From NCBI RefSeq assembly GCF_011602085.1, contig NZ_JAAONY010000004.1, forward strand, positions 29,472-93,471: a stretch of 64,000 bases of DNA, in the 5' to 3' direction. The translations under genes were made by a program, and so were the position numbers. The notes below the pieces were generated by a model. It did not search any database. It saw nothing but the letters and a program-made list of their open reading frames with translations, and was not told where the DNA came from. This DNA comes from Pseudoteredinibacter isoporae (GTDB taxonomy: Bacteria; Pseudomonadota; Gammaproteobacteria; Pseudomonadales; Cellvibrionaceae). Position 1 is the first letter of the stretch. Every line of letters starts with the position of its first letter. Shown here one piece after another: positions 1 to 9,883 of this stretch.

Positions 1-93
1 TTTACGTTAACCCTTTATGAAATTTTTGTCATGTGCAGGCATTTGGTTTCTTAATAAAGGGGGAATAAAAACTATAAACATTGGAGAGTATGT

Positions 94-3000
94 ATGATCA
101 ACCGTCATAAGACCGCAACGTGGCAACGCAAGCCGCTCGCGGCCGGTGTATCTGTTGCAGCTCTAATCTCTGCAGTTTCTTTCCCGGCTTATGCCCAGGA
201 AATTACTCAGCAGCAGGTTGCAGCCGCAGACGAACAGGTAGAGCAAAGCTCTGGCCGTTTGGCTAAGAAGAAAGACATCGAAGAGGTTGTGGTAACGGGT
301 TCTCGCCTCAAGCGTGACACCTTCAGCAGTGTATCCCCTTTGCAGGTAATTGACGCCGAAGGCGCCAAAGACGTGGGTTTGATTAACCCCGCCGATATTC
401 TGCAATCTACCGGCGCAGCAGCCGGTCAGCAAATCGATTTGACCTTTTCCGGCTTCGTACTGGATAACGGCCCGGGTGCAACCACTGTAGACCTGCGTGG
501 TCTGGGTGCTGGTCGTACTTTGGTTCTGTTGAATGGTCGTCGTCTGGCACCTGCGGGTGTTGAGGGCGCACCTTCTGCTCCTGACTTGAGTTTGGTGCCT
601 TCCGGTCTTGTTCAGCAGTATGACTTGCTGTTGGATGGCGCATCTTCCATTTACGGCTCTGACGCCGTTGCCGGTGTGGCGAACATGATCCTGAAAAAGG
701 ATTTTGATGGCCTGGAAATCAACGGATTTTCCACTCAGCCTGAACACAGCAATGGTGAAGAAAACACATTGACAGTGACTTGGGGTAAAAACTGGGACCG
801 CGGCTTTATTGGTTTTGGTCTGGATTACTTCAACTCTGACTCGGTATCATTTGATGATCGCCCTTGGACTGAAGGTTGTGAGAAGCACCGCGAAATCGGT
901 CTGGATGGCAATATTTACCAGGAAGAACGTTTCTATACCGAAACTCTGGGCATGGAAACCACTGGCGGTTGTTTAGCAACTGAGCGATTGGTTGGCCGTG
1001 TTTCTGTTCCTTCCGCAGGTAGTATTTACTATACCCCTGGCAGCACAAATGGTGGCTGGCCAAACTTTACTGAAACCGATCGTTTTGGTATCGGTATCGA
1101 CACTGATGGTGACGGCATTGCTGATACTTCGTATCAGGATTACAGCCTGAACGGCACCAATCAGGGCTATGCGCACTTGTTCCCGGATCAAGAGCGTACC
1201 AACGTAATGTTCTACGGTGAGTACACCTTTGACGGTGACATGAACCTGACGCCGTACTTCGAGACTCTTTACTCCAAGCGTGAAACGTCCATTCGTGGTC
1301 GTGAAGGTCAATTGTTCCCAAGCGTTCCAGCAAATAACCCATTCAACCTGTGTAACCCTAACGGCGTAAACGGTGTTGACTGTGGTCTGGCTTACGATGA
1401 GCTGTTGACCAACCCGGCGTTTGCTGAGCAAGTGCGTGCACGTTTTGGTGGCACCCCGGCTGACTTCGGTCTGTTGGTTGGTCCAATTGGTCCAGCAGCT
1501 TCAACACCAATCGTTTCTGTTCGAGGCGATCGTAACATTACTAATGTTGAGATCGAGCAGTTCCGTTTTGTCGGTGGTTTGCGCGGTGACCTGCCTCAGA
1601 TGAACATCGGTACTTTGAACGACTGGACCTTTGATACCTACTGGTCTTTCAGCAAGTCTGAAGGTGATTCCAGCCGTCCTGGTATTCGTGGTGACCGTTT
1701 GAATCTGTCTTTGGCAACCACGATTGAAGATCCAAATAACCCGGGTCAGTTTATCTGTGGTGCGGATAACAATGGCGATGGTATTCCAGATGGTACTGAT
1801 GGTTGTGTTCCTGTGAACATGTTTGCGCCATCTCTGTACGTTCCTGGTGGTGTAGGTGACTTCGCAACTCAAGCTGAGCGTGATTTCCTGTTCGACACTC
1901 GCGACTTCAAAACTGAGTACTACCAGTCAATCTTCTCGGCCTTCTTTACTGGTAACCTGTTTGAGTTGCCTGCGGGTAACGTTATTGCAGGTATCGGTGC
2001 GGAAATTCGCTATGACCGCATTAAGTCGATTCCTGATGATGTAGCTCGTGACGGTTTGTTGGTGAGTTTCTTCTCTGATGGCGGTGCTACCGGTAGCAAA
2101 TACACTCGTGAGTTGTATGGTGAGGTTGAACTGCCATTGCTGGCTGACAAGTTCCTGGCAACTGAGTTGACTGCTAACCTATCTGCGCGTTACACCAAGG
2201 ATCAGTTGTACGGAAGTGCGTCCACTTACTCCGGTAAGATTGCTTACCGCCCAGTAGATTCTCTGTTGTTGCGTGCGACTGTCGGTACTTCTTACCGTGC
2301 GCCAAACCTGCGTGAAAACTTCCTGCAGGCGCAAACCGGTTTCAATGATGTATTTGACCCATGTTTGATTCCAGATGCCGCACTTGATCCAATCTCTGGT
2401 GGTTACAACCCATCTCTGGATACTCGTTCTCCAGAAGTATTGGCAAACTGTGCTGCACAGGGTGCAGATCCAACAACATTGTCGAACAATGGTTTCAACA
2501 CCTACAGTGTTGAAATCGCTCGCGGTGGTAACCAAAACCTGGTGGAAGAAACTTCTGATTCCTACACCGTTGGTTTCAGCTTTGAGCAGCCGTTCTTTGA
2601 CGAGTTTGATTTGACTCTGGGTATGACTTACTACGATATTGACATCGACAACTCAATTATTGAGCCGACTGGTCAGTTCCTGGTAAATGACTGTTATAAC
2701 ACCACTACGATCAGTACTTTCTGTGGCAATATCCGCCGTGGTGACAATGGTTTGATTGAATATCTTGATGCGGGCTTTATCAACCGTGATAACGAAACCG
2801 CTCGCGGTATCGATATCAACCTGTTGTGGAAGCAAACCATTACTATGTTTGATCTGCCATTTGATGTAAGTATCGATGCTCGCTTCAATCGTTTGATTGA
2901 GCGTTCAATTACTTTCACTAATGACGAAGGTCTGGAAGATTACGATAACGATGTAGGCGAATTTGGTTTTGCTGAATGGCGCAGTAACACGGCTTTCCGT

Positions 3001-3381
3001 GTTGAGTATGGCGATTATCGCTTTACCTGGGCTGTTCGTTACGTAGGTTCTGTTGAGCAGCAGTCTGAAGATATCGATGCGTTCAGTGATGTATTCGATA
3101 CCGATGGTACTGGCTTTACTTCCGACACTTGTGTAGGTGTGGCTAATGGTGGCACCGACTGTCGTGACGTAGGTTTTGCTGACAACTACTTCAAGCATGA
3201 TGCGTCGTTCTACTACAATGGTGATGTTTGGACCATTGGTGGTGGTATCCGTAACGTGTTTGATGAAGCGCCTCCGCAAGTTGATGGTAACGAAGTCTTT
3301 GCTCTGAACAACACTCCAATTGGTGTTGGTTATGATCTTCGAGGACGTACCTTCTTCTTCGAGCTGGGCCGTAAGTTCTAA
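94..3381 (+). CDS. Large TonB-dependent outer-membrane receptor
   Basis: This 1095-residue protein is a TonB-dependent receptor that should import a substrate across the outer membrane. A signal peptide ends near residue 35 (AYAQ). A TonB-box-like stretch with the typical VVVTGSRLKRD sequence follows around residues 65-75, then a plug domain (RGLGAGRTLVLLNGRR) and a long barrel ending in an aromatic residue (ELGRKF). It is longer than most receptors, with extra loops that carry several cysteines and two calcium-site-like DxDGDGIxD motifs (residues 336-344 and 558-566). A GGAGAG-like ribosome site (GGAGAG, 83-88) sits five bases before the ATG. Two secreted S9 peptidases follow, which suggests a peptide or protein-derived substrate; that is inference. 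The family is certain and the substrate is unknown. Confidence 0.93.
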   Translation: MINRHKTATWQRKPLAAGVSVAALISAVSFPAYAQEITQQQVAAADEQVEQSSGRLAKKKDIEEVVVTGSRLKRDTFSSVSPLQVIDAEGAKDVGLINPADILQSTGAAAGQQIDLTFSGFVLDNGPGATTVDLRGLGAGRTLVLLNGRRLAPAGVEGAPSAPDLSLVPSGLVQQYDLLLDGASSIYGSDAVAGVANMILKKDFDGLEINGFSTQPEHSNGEENTLTVTWGKNWDRGFIGFGLDYFNSDSVSFDDRPWTEGCEKHREIGLDGNIYQEERFYTETLGMETTGGCLATERLVGRVSVPSAGSIYYTPGSTNGGWPNFTETDRFGIGIDTDGDGIADTSYQDYSLNGTNQGYAHLFPDQERTNVMFYGEYTFDGDMNLTPYFETLYSKRETSIRGREGQLFPSVPANNPFNLCNPNGVNGVDCGLAYDELLTNPAFAEQVRARFGGTPADFGLLVGPIGPAASTPIVSVRGDRNITNVEIEQFRFVGGLRGDLPQMNIGTLNDWTFDTYWSFSKSEGDSSRPGIRGDRLNLSLATTIEDPNNPGQFICGADNNGDGIPDGTDGCVPVNMFAPSLYVPGGVGDFATQAERDFLFDTRDFKTEYYQSIFSAFFTGNLFELPAGNVIAGIGAEIRYDRIKSIPDDVARDGLLVSFFSDGGATGSKYTRELYGEVELPLLADKFLATELTANLSARYTKDQLYGSASTYSGKIAYRPVDSLLLRATVGTSYRAPNLRENFLQAQTGFNDVFDPCLIPDAALDPISGGYNPSLDTRSPEVLANCAAQGADPTTLSNNGFNTYSVEIARGGNQNLVEETSDSYTVGFSFEQPFFDEFDLTLGMTYYDIDIDNSIIEPTGQFLVNDCYNTTTISTFCGNIRRGDNGLIEYLDAGFINRDNETARGIDINLLWKQTITMFDLPFDVSIDARFNRLIERSITFTNDEGLEDYDNDVGEFGFAEWRSNTAFRVEYGDYRFTWAVRYVGSVEQQSEDIDAFSDVFDTDGTGFTSDTCVGVANGGTDCRDVGFADNYFKHDASFYYNGDVWTIGGGIRNVFDEAPPQVDGNEVFALNNTPIGVGYDLRGRTFFFELGRKF

Positions 3382-3395
3382 TTCGGCCTGAAAGG

Positions 3396-3422
3396 AAGCC
3401 CGCACTAGCGGGCTTTTTTTTC
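3396..3422 (+). terminator. Rho-independent terminator of the TonB receptor
   Basis: An 8-bp stem AAGCCCGC/GCGGGCTT with loop ACTA is followed by an uninterrupted T run. It lies 15 bases after the receptor stop, so the peptidase gene downstream probably has its own promoter. Confidence 0.9.
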
Positions 3423-3476
3423 CTTGCTATTTCTTTGTCTGCTCTTTTAGGGCATAAAATAACAATGGTGTGATGT

Positions 3477-5438
3477 ATGAAAACACTAAAATTGGCTCAG
3501 TTGTTGATGCTGTCGATTTTGGTTCTGGGCTCCTCTGTGGTTGCTGCTGAACCCTATCCACTGGATTACTTTGCCTTACGCTCTGCGGTATCAAATGTAG
3601 AAGTATCACCGGATGGTAAGCATGTCGCTATGCTGTCAAACCCATCGAAAGAAGGTGATCCGTTCATCGAGGTGTATAAAACCGGTAACCTAAGTGCAAA
3701 ACCCTTCCGCCTGAATGCTGATCCAATGGAGATCGTTAGCATTTACTGGGCTTCTGATGACGTTATCGTTTTTCGCGCTCGCCAAAAAGTGCGCGATAAA
3801 ATCGAAGGTTTTAACCAGGGTGTTTATGAATTTGTTCTGGCTTCTGTAGATATCAAACGGAAGAAAATTAAAAAATATGAAGATATCGGGGCCGATATCG
3901 AAAACATTCTACCCAGTAAAAAGAACAAGGTAATTTACTCTTTTGTGCCGGGTAATTTTAAAGGTTCAAAACTGTCTGAAGCGTTTCGTCCACGTGCTTA
4001 TTATGAGCTGAATCTGAAAACGGGCGGAAAGAGCCTGGTGGCTCGCGGTAAGATTGCATTGGGTCAAATTGAAACAAATGGTGACGGTAAGCCTTGGTTG
4101 GCTCGTGGTTTTGACATTCAGAAAGGTGATCTGGTTTGGTACGCTCGAGTGAATGGAGAGGGTGATTGGGAAGAGTTTCACCGCCAACACGAAGACAGCT
4201 TTGAAGAATTCTCTGTTCAGGGTTTTGATCCGGAGAAGCCGAATATCTACTTTGTTGTAGCCAACAACGGTAAAGATAAAGCCGGTCTTTGGGAATACGA
4301 TGTTAAAGCGAAGAAGTTTGGTGAGTTGATTTACGCTCGCAAAGACGTCGATATTGCCGGGACTCTGCCACACAGTAATGCCTGGACCAATCCGGACACT
4401 CAAGTTGCTGTGAGCTATACAACGGACCGCACGCATCGCGAGTTCTTTGATGGCCAGGAAGCCGCCGTTTACGAGCAGTTGCGTGGCATCGTGCCAAACG
4501 CTCAATACATTCGCGTGAACAGCCGTTCCCGTGATGGCAATACCTTGACCGTGTACAATCAGGGCCCTCGTGACCCGGGTACTTACTATTTGCTGCACAA
4601 AGGCAAGTTCAGCAAAATCGGTAGCACCTATCCACTGTTGAAAGCGGAAGAGCTGGCGGATGTTCGGTACATTAAGTACAAGGCACGTGATGGTCGTACC
4701 ATTCCCGCTTACATTACCGTTCCAAACGGCAAGCCGCCTTTCCCTGCAATTGTGATGCCTCACGGTGGTCCTTTTGTTGCTGAAGGTATTCGTTACGACG
4801 AGTGGGCTCAGATGCTGGCCAATAATGGTTATCTGGTTCTTCAGCCCCAGTATCGTGGTTCGAAAGGCTACGGTATGGAACACTATATGACGGCATTCAA
4901 CACCGAGGCCGGCGGCCAGGGTGGTTACAAAATGCAGGACGATAAAGATGACGGCATGATGTACCTGGTTGAACAGGGCTTGGCCGACAAAGATCGCCTG
5001 GGTTTCTATGGTTGGTCCTATGGTGGCTATGCGGCACTGATTGCTGCGGCAAGAACGCCGAACATTTATCAGTGTTCTATTGCTGGTGCGGCTGTAACGG
5101 ACAATCAGTATCAGGTCAACTTCTACCGCGCACGTATCCGTGGTTCGGGTGCTATCGAGCAGCTTCGTATGTGGGATGACAGTATTTCCCCTATCGAGGA
5201 AGTGGCCAAGGTGAATATTCCCTTGCTGGTCATTCATGGTTCTGTAGACCAGCGTGTACCACCCGCTCACGCGCATCGTTATATGGATGAAGTTAAGAAG
5301 TTAGGCAAAAAAGTGTCTTACATCGAGTTGGATGGTGCTGACCACTTCTCGAATACTTTGTTCTATAACCACCAGAAGCTGTTGTATGAATCCATTATCA
5401 GCTTCCTTAAAAACGATTGTGGCCCAGGCGGTTTGTAA
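3477..5438 (+). CDS. Secreted S9 (prolyl oligopeptidase) family peptidase, copy 1
   Basis: This 653-residue serine peptidase has an N-terminal signal peptide (residues 1-23, ending VVAA), a central beta-propeller-like region and a C-terminal alpha/beta hydrolase domain. The catalytic residues can be placed: nucleophile Ser514 in GWSYGGYAAL, Asp591 in HGSVDQRVP and His623 in DGADHF. The protein should cleave oligopeptides in the periplasm or outside the cell. It begins 95 bases after the TonB receptor and is followed by its own terminator and a close paralogue. I kept the ATG at 3477 because it gives a clean signal peptide, although no strong ribosome site precedes it. Family confidence is high; exact cleavage specificity cannot be read. 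Confidence 0.92.
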   Translation: MKTLKLAQLLMLSILVLGSSVVAAEPYPLDYFALRSAVSNVEVSPDGKHVAMLSNPSKEGDPFIEVYKTGNLSAKPFRLNADPMEIVSIYWASDDVIVFRARQKVRDKIEGFNQGVYEFVLASVDIKRKKIKKYEDIGADIENILPSKKNKVIYSFVPGNFKGSKLSEAFRPRAYYELNLKTGGKSLVARGKIALGQIETNGDGKPWLARGFDIQKGDLVWYARVNGEGDWEEFHRQHEDSFEEFSVQGFDPEKPNIYFVVANNGKDKAGLWEYDVKAKKFGELIYARKDVDIAGTLPHSNAWTNPDTQVAVSYTTDRTHREFFDGQEAAVYEQLRGIVPNAQYIRVNSRSRDGNTLTVYNQGPRDPGTYYLLHKGKFSKIGSTYPLLKAEELADVRYIKYKARDGRTIPAYITVPNGKPPFPAIVMPHGGPFVAEGIRYDEWAQMLANNGYLVLQPQYRGSKGYGMEHYMTAFNTEAGGQGGYKMQDDKDDGMMYLVEQGLADKDRLGFYGWSYGGYAALIAAARTPNIYQCSIAGAAVTDNQYQVNFYRARIRGSGAIEQLRMWDDSISPIEEVAKVNIPLLVIHGSVDQRVPPAHAHRYMDEVKKLGKKVSYIELDGADHFSNTLFYNHQKLLYESIISFLKNDCGPGGL

Positions 5439-5458
5439 TGGCTTGATCACATCAAATT

Positions 5459-5483
5459 AAAAGGGGCTCAGGCCCCTTTTTTT
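5459..5483 (+). terminator. Rho-independent terminator between the two S9 peptidases
   Basis: A 9-bp stem AAAAGGGGC/GCCCCTTTT with loop TCAG runs into seven T residues, 20 bases after the first peptidase stop. Confidence 0.9.
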
Positions 5484-5547
5484 ATGCCTGTGAGGTTGAT
5501 ACAGTGCTTGTGTAAAAATTATTCGCTTGATGAGCAATGGAGGCTGT

Positions 5548-7500
5548 ATGGCAAGATATATTTCCCTTTTATTAGTGTTGTGCACCGGTTTGCACTCTGT
5601 CAGTGCGCTGGCAAACGAACCGTATCCACTTGATTACTTTGCACTTCGCGAGGTGGTGATGGACGCTCGGGTATCTCCGGATGGAAAGCGTCTTGCGGTA
5701 CTGACTATTCCTTCAAAAGATGGCGATCCTGTTGTTGAAGTCTATAAAACCGACAACATGTCCGCCAAACCTTTCCGAATCAATGCTGATCCCATGGAGG
5801 TCCGCAATATCTACTGGGCAACCAATGAAGATATTGTTATGCGTCTTCGTCAAAAAGTACGCGACAAGATTGAAGGCTTTAATCAGGGGGTTTTCGAATT
5901 CAAACTGGCTTCAGTAAATGTAAAAAGCAAGAAGTTTAAAGAGTATGAACAGATAGGGGCGTCCATTGTTCATCTGTTGCCACAGAAATCACGTAAAGTG
6001 ATTTACTCTTTTATCCCTGGAGAATTTGAAAACAATCGACTTTCAGAGCCGTTTCGACCTACTGCTTATTATGAGCTGGATCTCAAAACAGGCCGCAAGC
6101 GTCTTATTTTGCGCGGTAAAATTGCCCTTGGGCAGGTGGAATTTGATAACAACGGGACTCCGTGGCTGGCCCGTGGTTTCGACTTAAAGAAAGGTTTTTA
6201 CGTTTGGTATTATCGTCGCCCGGGCGAAAGCGATTGGACGGAGCTGTACCGCTTAAGTGAGCACAGTTACGAGAGCTTTGATGTTGTTGGCTTTGATATC
6301 AATAATCCCCACCTGTTTTTTGTTGTTGCTAATAATGGCCATGACAAAACAGGTCTTTGGGAATTCGATTCCAATAAAAAAGCGTTTACTGAACTGATTT
6401 ATCGCCGCAACGATGTGGATGTGCAAGGTGTGCGTTTTCACAGCAATGATTGGACATCCGGTGATGAGGTTGTAGCGGTTCGCTATGCCACCGACAAGAT
6501 GCACTATGAGTATTTTAATGCCCAGGAGGCTGCAGTTTACCAGCAACTGGAAAGTCTGGTACCGCATGCCTACAGCGTTCGAGTGTTGAGTCGGACCAAA
6601 GATAATCAATCTCTGGTGGTGTTTAATACAGGGCCTCGCGATCCGGGGTCTTTTTATCTATTGCATAAAGGCAAGTTTAGCAAAGTGGGTAGCGAACAGC
6701 CTTTGTTAGAAGCTGAAAAGCTTGCCGATGTAAAGTACATCAAGTTTAAAGCGCGTGACGGACGCGACTTGGCGGCCTACGTTACCGTGCCTAATGGTAA
6801 ACCACCGTTTCCAGCGATTGTATTGCCCCATGGTGGCCCCTTTGTGGACGAGTTGGTGGTCTATGATGAGTGGGCACAAATGCTTGCCAATAATGGTTAT
6901 ATGGTGGTTCAGCCCCAGTATCGTGGTTCGTTCAACTACGGAATTGATTTCCATAAATCGGCATTTATCGATGGCAGTGAAGCCGGCTTCAAAATGCAGG
7001 ATGATAAAGATGATGCCGCTCTGGAATTGGTCAAGCGGGGCTGGGCGGAAAAAGATCGTCTGGCCATGTATGGCTGGTCCTATGGCGGCTACGCGGCTTT
7101 GGTTGCGGCATCACGTACACCGCAGATTTATCAGTGCAGTATTGCGGGTGCGGCGGTTGCCGATATGACTATGCAGGTGAACTACTACCGTGCTCAACTG
7201 CGCGGTGTGCAGAAAGAGCGTCAGTTAAAATATCGCCTGGGCGCTGTTAACCCCATTGACGAAACCAAGAAGGTTAATATTCCTCTTTTAATGATTCACG
7301 GTGATGTGGATCAGCGGGTTCCGGTAACGCATGCTGTGAAATACAGAAAAGAGATTGATGATCAGGGTAAGCCTTTTAAATATGTGGAACTAAAAGGGGC
7401 CGATCATTTTTATGATACGTTGGAGTACGAGCATCAGAAGCTTTTGTATGAATCTATCATTGGTTTTTTGAAGAGCGATTGCGGTCCGGGTGGTTTGTGA
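5548..7500 (+). CDS. Secreted S9 (prolyl oligopeptidase) family peptidase, copy 2
   Basis: This 650-residue protein is a tandem paralogue of the gene just upstream. Long stretches are the same or nearly so, including the mature N-terminus (EPYPLDYFALR) and the C-terminus (SDCGPGGL). The catalytic triad is intact: Ser511 in GWSYGGYAAL, Asp588 in HGDVDQRVP and His620 in GADHF. I chose the ATG at 5548 because GGAGG (5539-5543) lies four bases before it and the resulting N-terminus (MARYISLLLVLC) is a good signal peptide; in-frame starts lie upstream at 5527 and 5530. Divergence is greatest in the central propeller part, so substrate preference may have shifted after duplication. Confidence 0.92.
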   Translation: MARYISLLLVLCTGLHSVSALANEPYPLDYFALREVVMDARVSPDGKRLAVLTIPSKDGDPVVEVYKTDNMSAKPFRINADPMEVRNIYWATNEDIVMRLRQKVRDKIEGFNQGVFEFKLASVNVKSKKFKEYEQIGASIVHLLPQKSRKVIYSFIPGEFENNRLSEPFRPTAYYELDLKTGRKRLILRGKIALGQVEFDNNGTPWLARGFDLKKGFYVWYYRRPGESDWTELYRLSEHSYESFDVVGFDINNPHLFFVVANNGHDKTGLWEFDSNKKAFTELIYRRNDVDVQGVRFHSNDWTSGDEVVAVRYATDKMHYEYFNAQEAAVYQQLESLVPHAYSVRVLSRTKDNQSLVVFNTGPRDPGSFYLLHKGKFSKVGSEQPLLEAEKLADVKYIKFKARDGRDLAAYVTVPNGKPPFPAIVLPHGGPFVDELVVYDEWAQMLANNGYMVVQPQYRGSFNYGIDFHKSAFIDGSEAGFKMQDDKDDAALELVKRGWAEKDRLAMYGWSYGGYAALVAASRTPQIYQCSIAGAAVADMTMQVNYYRAQLRGVQKERQLKYRLGAVNPIDETKKVNIPLLMIHGDVDQRVPVTHAVKYRKEIDDQGKPFKYVELKGADHFYDTLEYEHQKLLYESIIGFLKSDCGPGGL

Positions 7501-7526
7501 GGGACTGTTGGTCCTGACTAAAAAGA

Positions 7527-7552
7527 CAAAGGCAGCTTCGGCTGCCTTTTTT
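7527..7552. terminator. Bidirectional terminator
   Basis: AAAGGCAGC/GCTGCCTTT closed by a stable TTCG tetraloop is followed by six T on the right and preceded by an A-rich stretch on the left. It lies between the convergent peptidase and chemoreceptor genes and probably serves both. Confidence 0.88.
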
Positions 7553-7563
7553 GATGGCTTGAT

Positions 7564-9573
7564 TCAAGTAGAGGGGAGCGTAAAACTCTTTAGTAGGTGA
7601 TTGAGATTGTTACTGTGTTGTTCAACCAACTGTGCGGCCTCATCGGTTTCGCGCATATTGTTGATGGCCTTTTGGGTTTCGCCGCGAATCTGATCAATGC
7701 TCTCACTCATGTTTTTGGCTACAGCGTTTTGTTCCTCTGTTGCTGAAGCAATCTGTGTGTTCATCGAGCTGATAGTGCTGACAGAGTTAGTGATGTTTTG
7801 AAGAGAGGCGCTGGTACTTCCGGCACTTTCGACGCTTTCATTGGTTTGATCCTGGCCTTGCTTCATGACATTCACGGCCTCCAGTGCACCTCCTTTCAGT
7901 TTTTCCAAAAGGGCATTGATTTCTCCGGTGGAGTCTCGAGTGCGTCCTGCGAGGGTTCGGACTTCATCAGCGACGACGGCAAACCCTCGACCTTGTTCAC
8001 CCGCACGTGCAGCTTCGATGGCGGCATTGAGTGCAAGCAGGTTGGTTTGTTCGGCAATATCATTAATGACCTGCACGATGGCGTCGACACCTTTGGTGTC
8101 TTCTTCAAGGGTTTCTATGGTGCTTGCTGCCCCCTCTATGCGTTCGGCCAGCATATTTATGGAGGACATGTTGTTTTCCATAATGCCGTATCCGTCACGG
8201 GATTCCTGGTCCGCTGAGTTGGCTGCGTCCGCTGCCATGGAGGCGCTTTGGGCCATGTTTTCGACGGTACGAAACATCTCGTCCATAGCTGTTACTACCT
8301 GCTCACTGATTCTTTCTTGGTTCTCCATGCCTTTATTGGTTCTCGTGGAGCTGTCGACCAGTTGCTCGGCCGCACAGGCGAGGTTGTTGCTGGTGTTTTG
8401 AACTTCGTTGAGCAAATTACGCAAGCTGCTTGCCATGCTGTTGGTGGCATTGGCTAGTTCAGTAAGCTCATCATTTCCATCCAGATGCAGGTCTTCAAAA
8501 TCAAGATTGCCTTTCGCAATGCTTCGATTGACGTCCAAAATTTGTTGTATCTTACTGACAATGGTCTCGCTTAAACTGATGGCAATCCCTATGCCCAGTA
8601 TCATTGCGAGGCCGGCGCCAATGGCCAATGCGATCCGGGAAAAACTGATGTCATCGGCTAAGGCCTTAACATCGCTTTTCATCAGCGTGTTCTGGCTGTT
8701 GCGCATTGCGCATAGATTTTCTTGAATGGCGACTGCTCTCGGGGCGGCTTTACTGCCGAGCCAGTAGTTTGCGAGATTCCAATCACTTTTCTGTCGTGCG
8801 TTTATAATGATGTCTGCGCTGTCTTTAAAGCGTTTCCGGTTGTCCTGGTAGCGTTGCCAGCTTTCATGATTTTGCAGCTGATCCAAGGCTTGAAGCTCGT
8901 TGAATAGGACAGTGTTTTTCTGCCATTGTGTTTGAAAGGCATCAAGCTCAGCTTGTCCGCCGTTCTGTACGAAAGCGTGCAGATCCTGCAGGCTACGATA
9001 CATGCTGTTCATACTGTCGCTGAGGAGCTTCTGTGTTTGTGATGTTTTACTCGACGGGATCGACTCTTGCAAAATCTGATTGAGAGCCTGGGTGCTGAGG
9101 GTGGCTGCGGGTTTGGAAACTTCACTGAGGGTTTTCAACGCCGGGATGTTCGCATCACTGTGGGCGATAGATTCAATTTCTTGTTGGGCCTGTCGGAACT
9201 CCTCAATGATTTCGTTCATCTCTTGAAGTCGCTTGATGTTGTTTGGATCGGTCCAGTTTTTGGAAAGCTGGTTCAGTTCGCTCATACTGCTGTCAATCAA
9301 GCTCCAACCTTGAGCCCGGTCAGCCATGAACTTTTTTGCTTTGGCTGGGTCGTTCCCCAGAATCATATAGCCGCGCAAGCCAGCGAGTGTGATGTTAATG
9401 CCGTTGCTCAATTTGAGGCCGGCAATTACCGTGGGCTTGCGCAGATTATTCAAGCGTGATTCGATATTGGAAATATCCTGAATGTTGTAAAACAAATAGC
9501 CGGATGTAAGCCCGGTCAATGCTAATAGCACTGCAAATCCTGTAAGCAGTTTCGCGCGAATTGAAAGGCGCAT
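7564..9573 (-). CDS. Methyl-accepting chemotaxis protein with large helical sensor domain
   Basis: This 669-residue chemoreceptor has a first membrane helix near residues 8-30, a roughly 290-residue periplasmic region that is almost entirely helical and polar, a second membrane helix near 318-340, a HAMP region, and the conserved cytoplasmic signalling hairpin ([18 protein letters not shown] from Glu508). The ectodomain is about twice the size of a four-helix-bundle sensor and fits the helical bimodular (HBM) type; that match is by length and composition only. No CheR-docking pentapeptide is seen at the C-terminus (FTLPST). It is a single-gene unit ending at a shared terminator. The ligand cannot be told. 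Confidence 0.92.
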   Translation of the reverse strand: MRLSIRAKLLTGFAVLLALTGLTSGYLFYNIQDISNIESRLNNLRKPTVIAGLKLSNGINITLAGLRGYMILGNDPAKAKKFMADRAQGWSLIDSSMSELNQLSKNWTDPNNIKRLQEMNEIIEEFRQAQQEIESIAHSDANIPALKTLSEVSKPAATLSTQALNQILQESIPSSKTSQTQKLLSDSMNSMYRSLQDLHAFVQNGGQAELDAFQTQWQKNTVLFNELQALDQLQNHESWQRYQDNRKRFKDSADIIINARQKSDWNLANYWLGSKAAPRAVAIQENLCAMRNSQNTLMKSDVKALADDISFSRIALAIGAGLAMILGIGIAISLSETIVSKIQQILDVNRSIAKGNLDFEDLHLDGNDELTELANATNSMASSLRNLLNEVQNTSNNLACAAEQLVDSSTRTNKGMENQERISEQVVTAMDEMFRTVENMAQSASMAADAANSADQESRDGYGIMENNMSSINMLAERIEGAASTIETLEEDTKGVDAIVQVINDIAEQTNLLALNAAIEAARAGEQGRGFAVVADEVRTLAGRTRDSTGEINALLEKLKGGALEAVNVMKQGQDQTNESVESAGSTSASLQNITNSVSTISSMNTQIASATEEQNAVAKNMSESIDQIRGETQKAINNMRETDEAAQLVEQHSNNLNHLLKSFTLPST

Positions 9574-9613
9574 GGTCTATCACCCCGATTTTATAAATAG
9601 TGTCGTATTAATC

Positions 9614-9642
9614 ACTATAGGATGGCTTTCGGGAATGAACAA
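9614..9642 (-). promoter_or_regulatory. Candidate sigma-70-type promoter of the chemoreceptor gene
   Basis: On the minus strand a TATAGT -10 box (5 of 6 to consensus) lies 17 bases after TTGTTC (3 of 6 to the -35 consensus), about 40 bases upstream of the start codon. No flagellar sigma-28 sequence was found in this gap. The call is weak. Confidence 0.35.
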
Positions 9643-9844
9643 AAGTCAAATCAAAAGTTTTTTCTTGTCTGATCAATCTTCTAAACGATCTTGACACTTC
9701 TCTAAGTTGACGTGAAGTTGGCGGTCAGCTTGTCAAAAAATAATCGTCAGTGCTCTTGGATTTTTCTGATCGGAATGAGTAAGGGCTGAATAAAGAGATG
9801 GGGAGGCTTTGGTGGGCTTAGGTCAAATCAAAACGTTGAGCAAA

Positions 9845-9863
9845 GTCGCTCAGAGTGAGCGAC
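9845..9863 (-). terminator. Hairpin after rnt, possible terminator
   Basis: An 8-bp perfect stem GTCGCTCA/TGAGCGAC with a 3-base loop lies 20 bases beyond the rnt stop. On the minus strand it is followed only by TTTGC, so it would be a weak terminator. Confidence 0.45.
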
Positions 9864-9883
9864 CATGATTCAATAGGGGCTGG

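Larger units (their letters stand above)
9574..9883. other. Non-coding gap between the chemoreceptor and rnt
   Basis: This 310-base gap holds a candidate promoter for the leftward chemoreceptor (9614-9642) and a hairpin for the leftward rnt transcript (9845-9863). I see no credible gene in it. Confidence 0.6.

Noticed and set aside
3966..5276. A 436-codon open frame on the minus strand within the first S9 peptidase
   Set aside because: The forward frame has a full catalytic triad and signal peptide; the antisense frame shows no domain and reflects codon bias.
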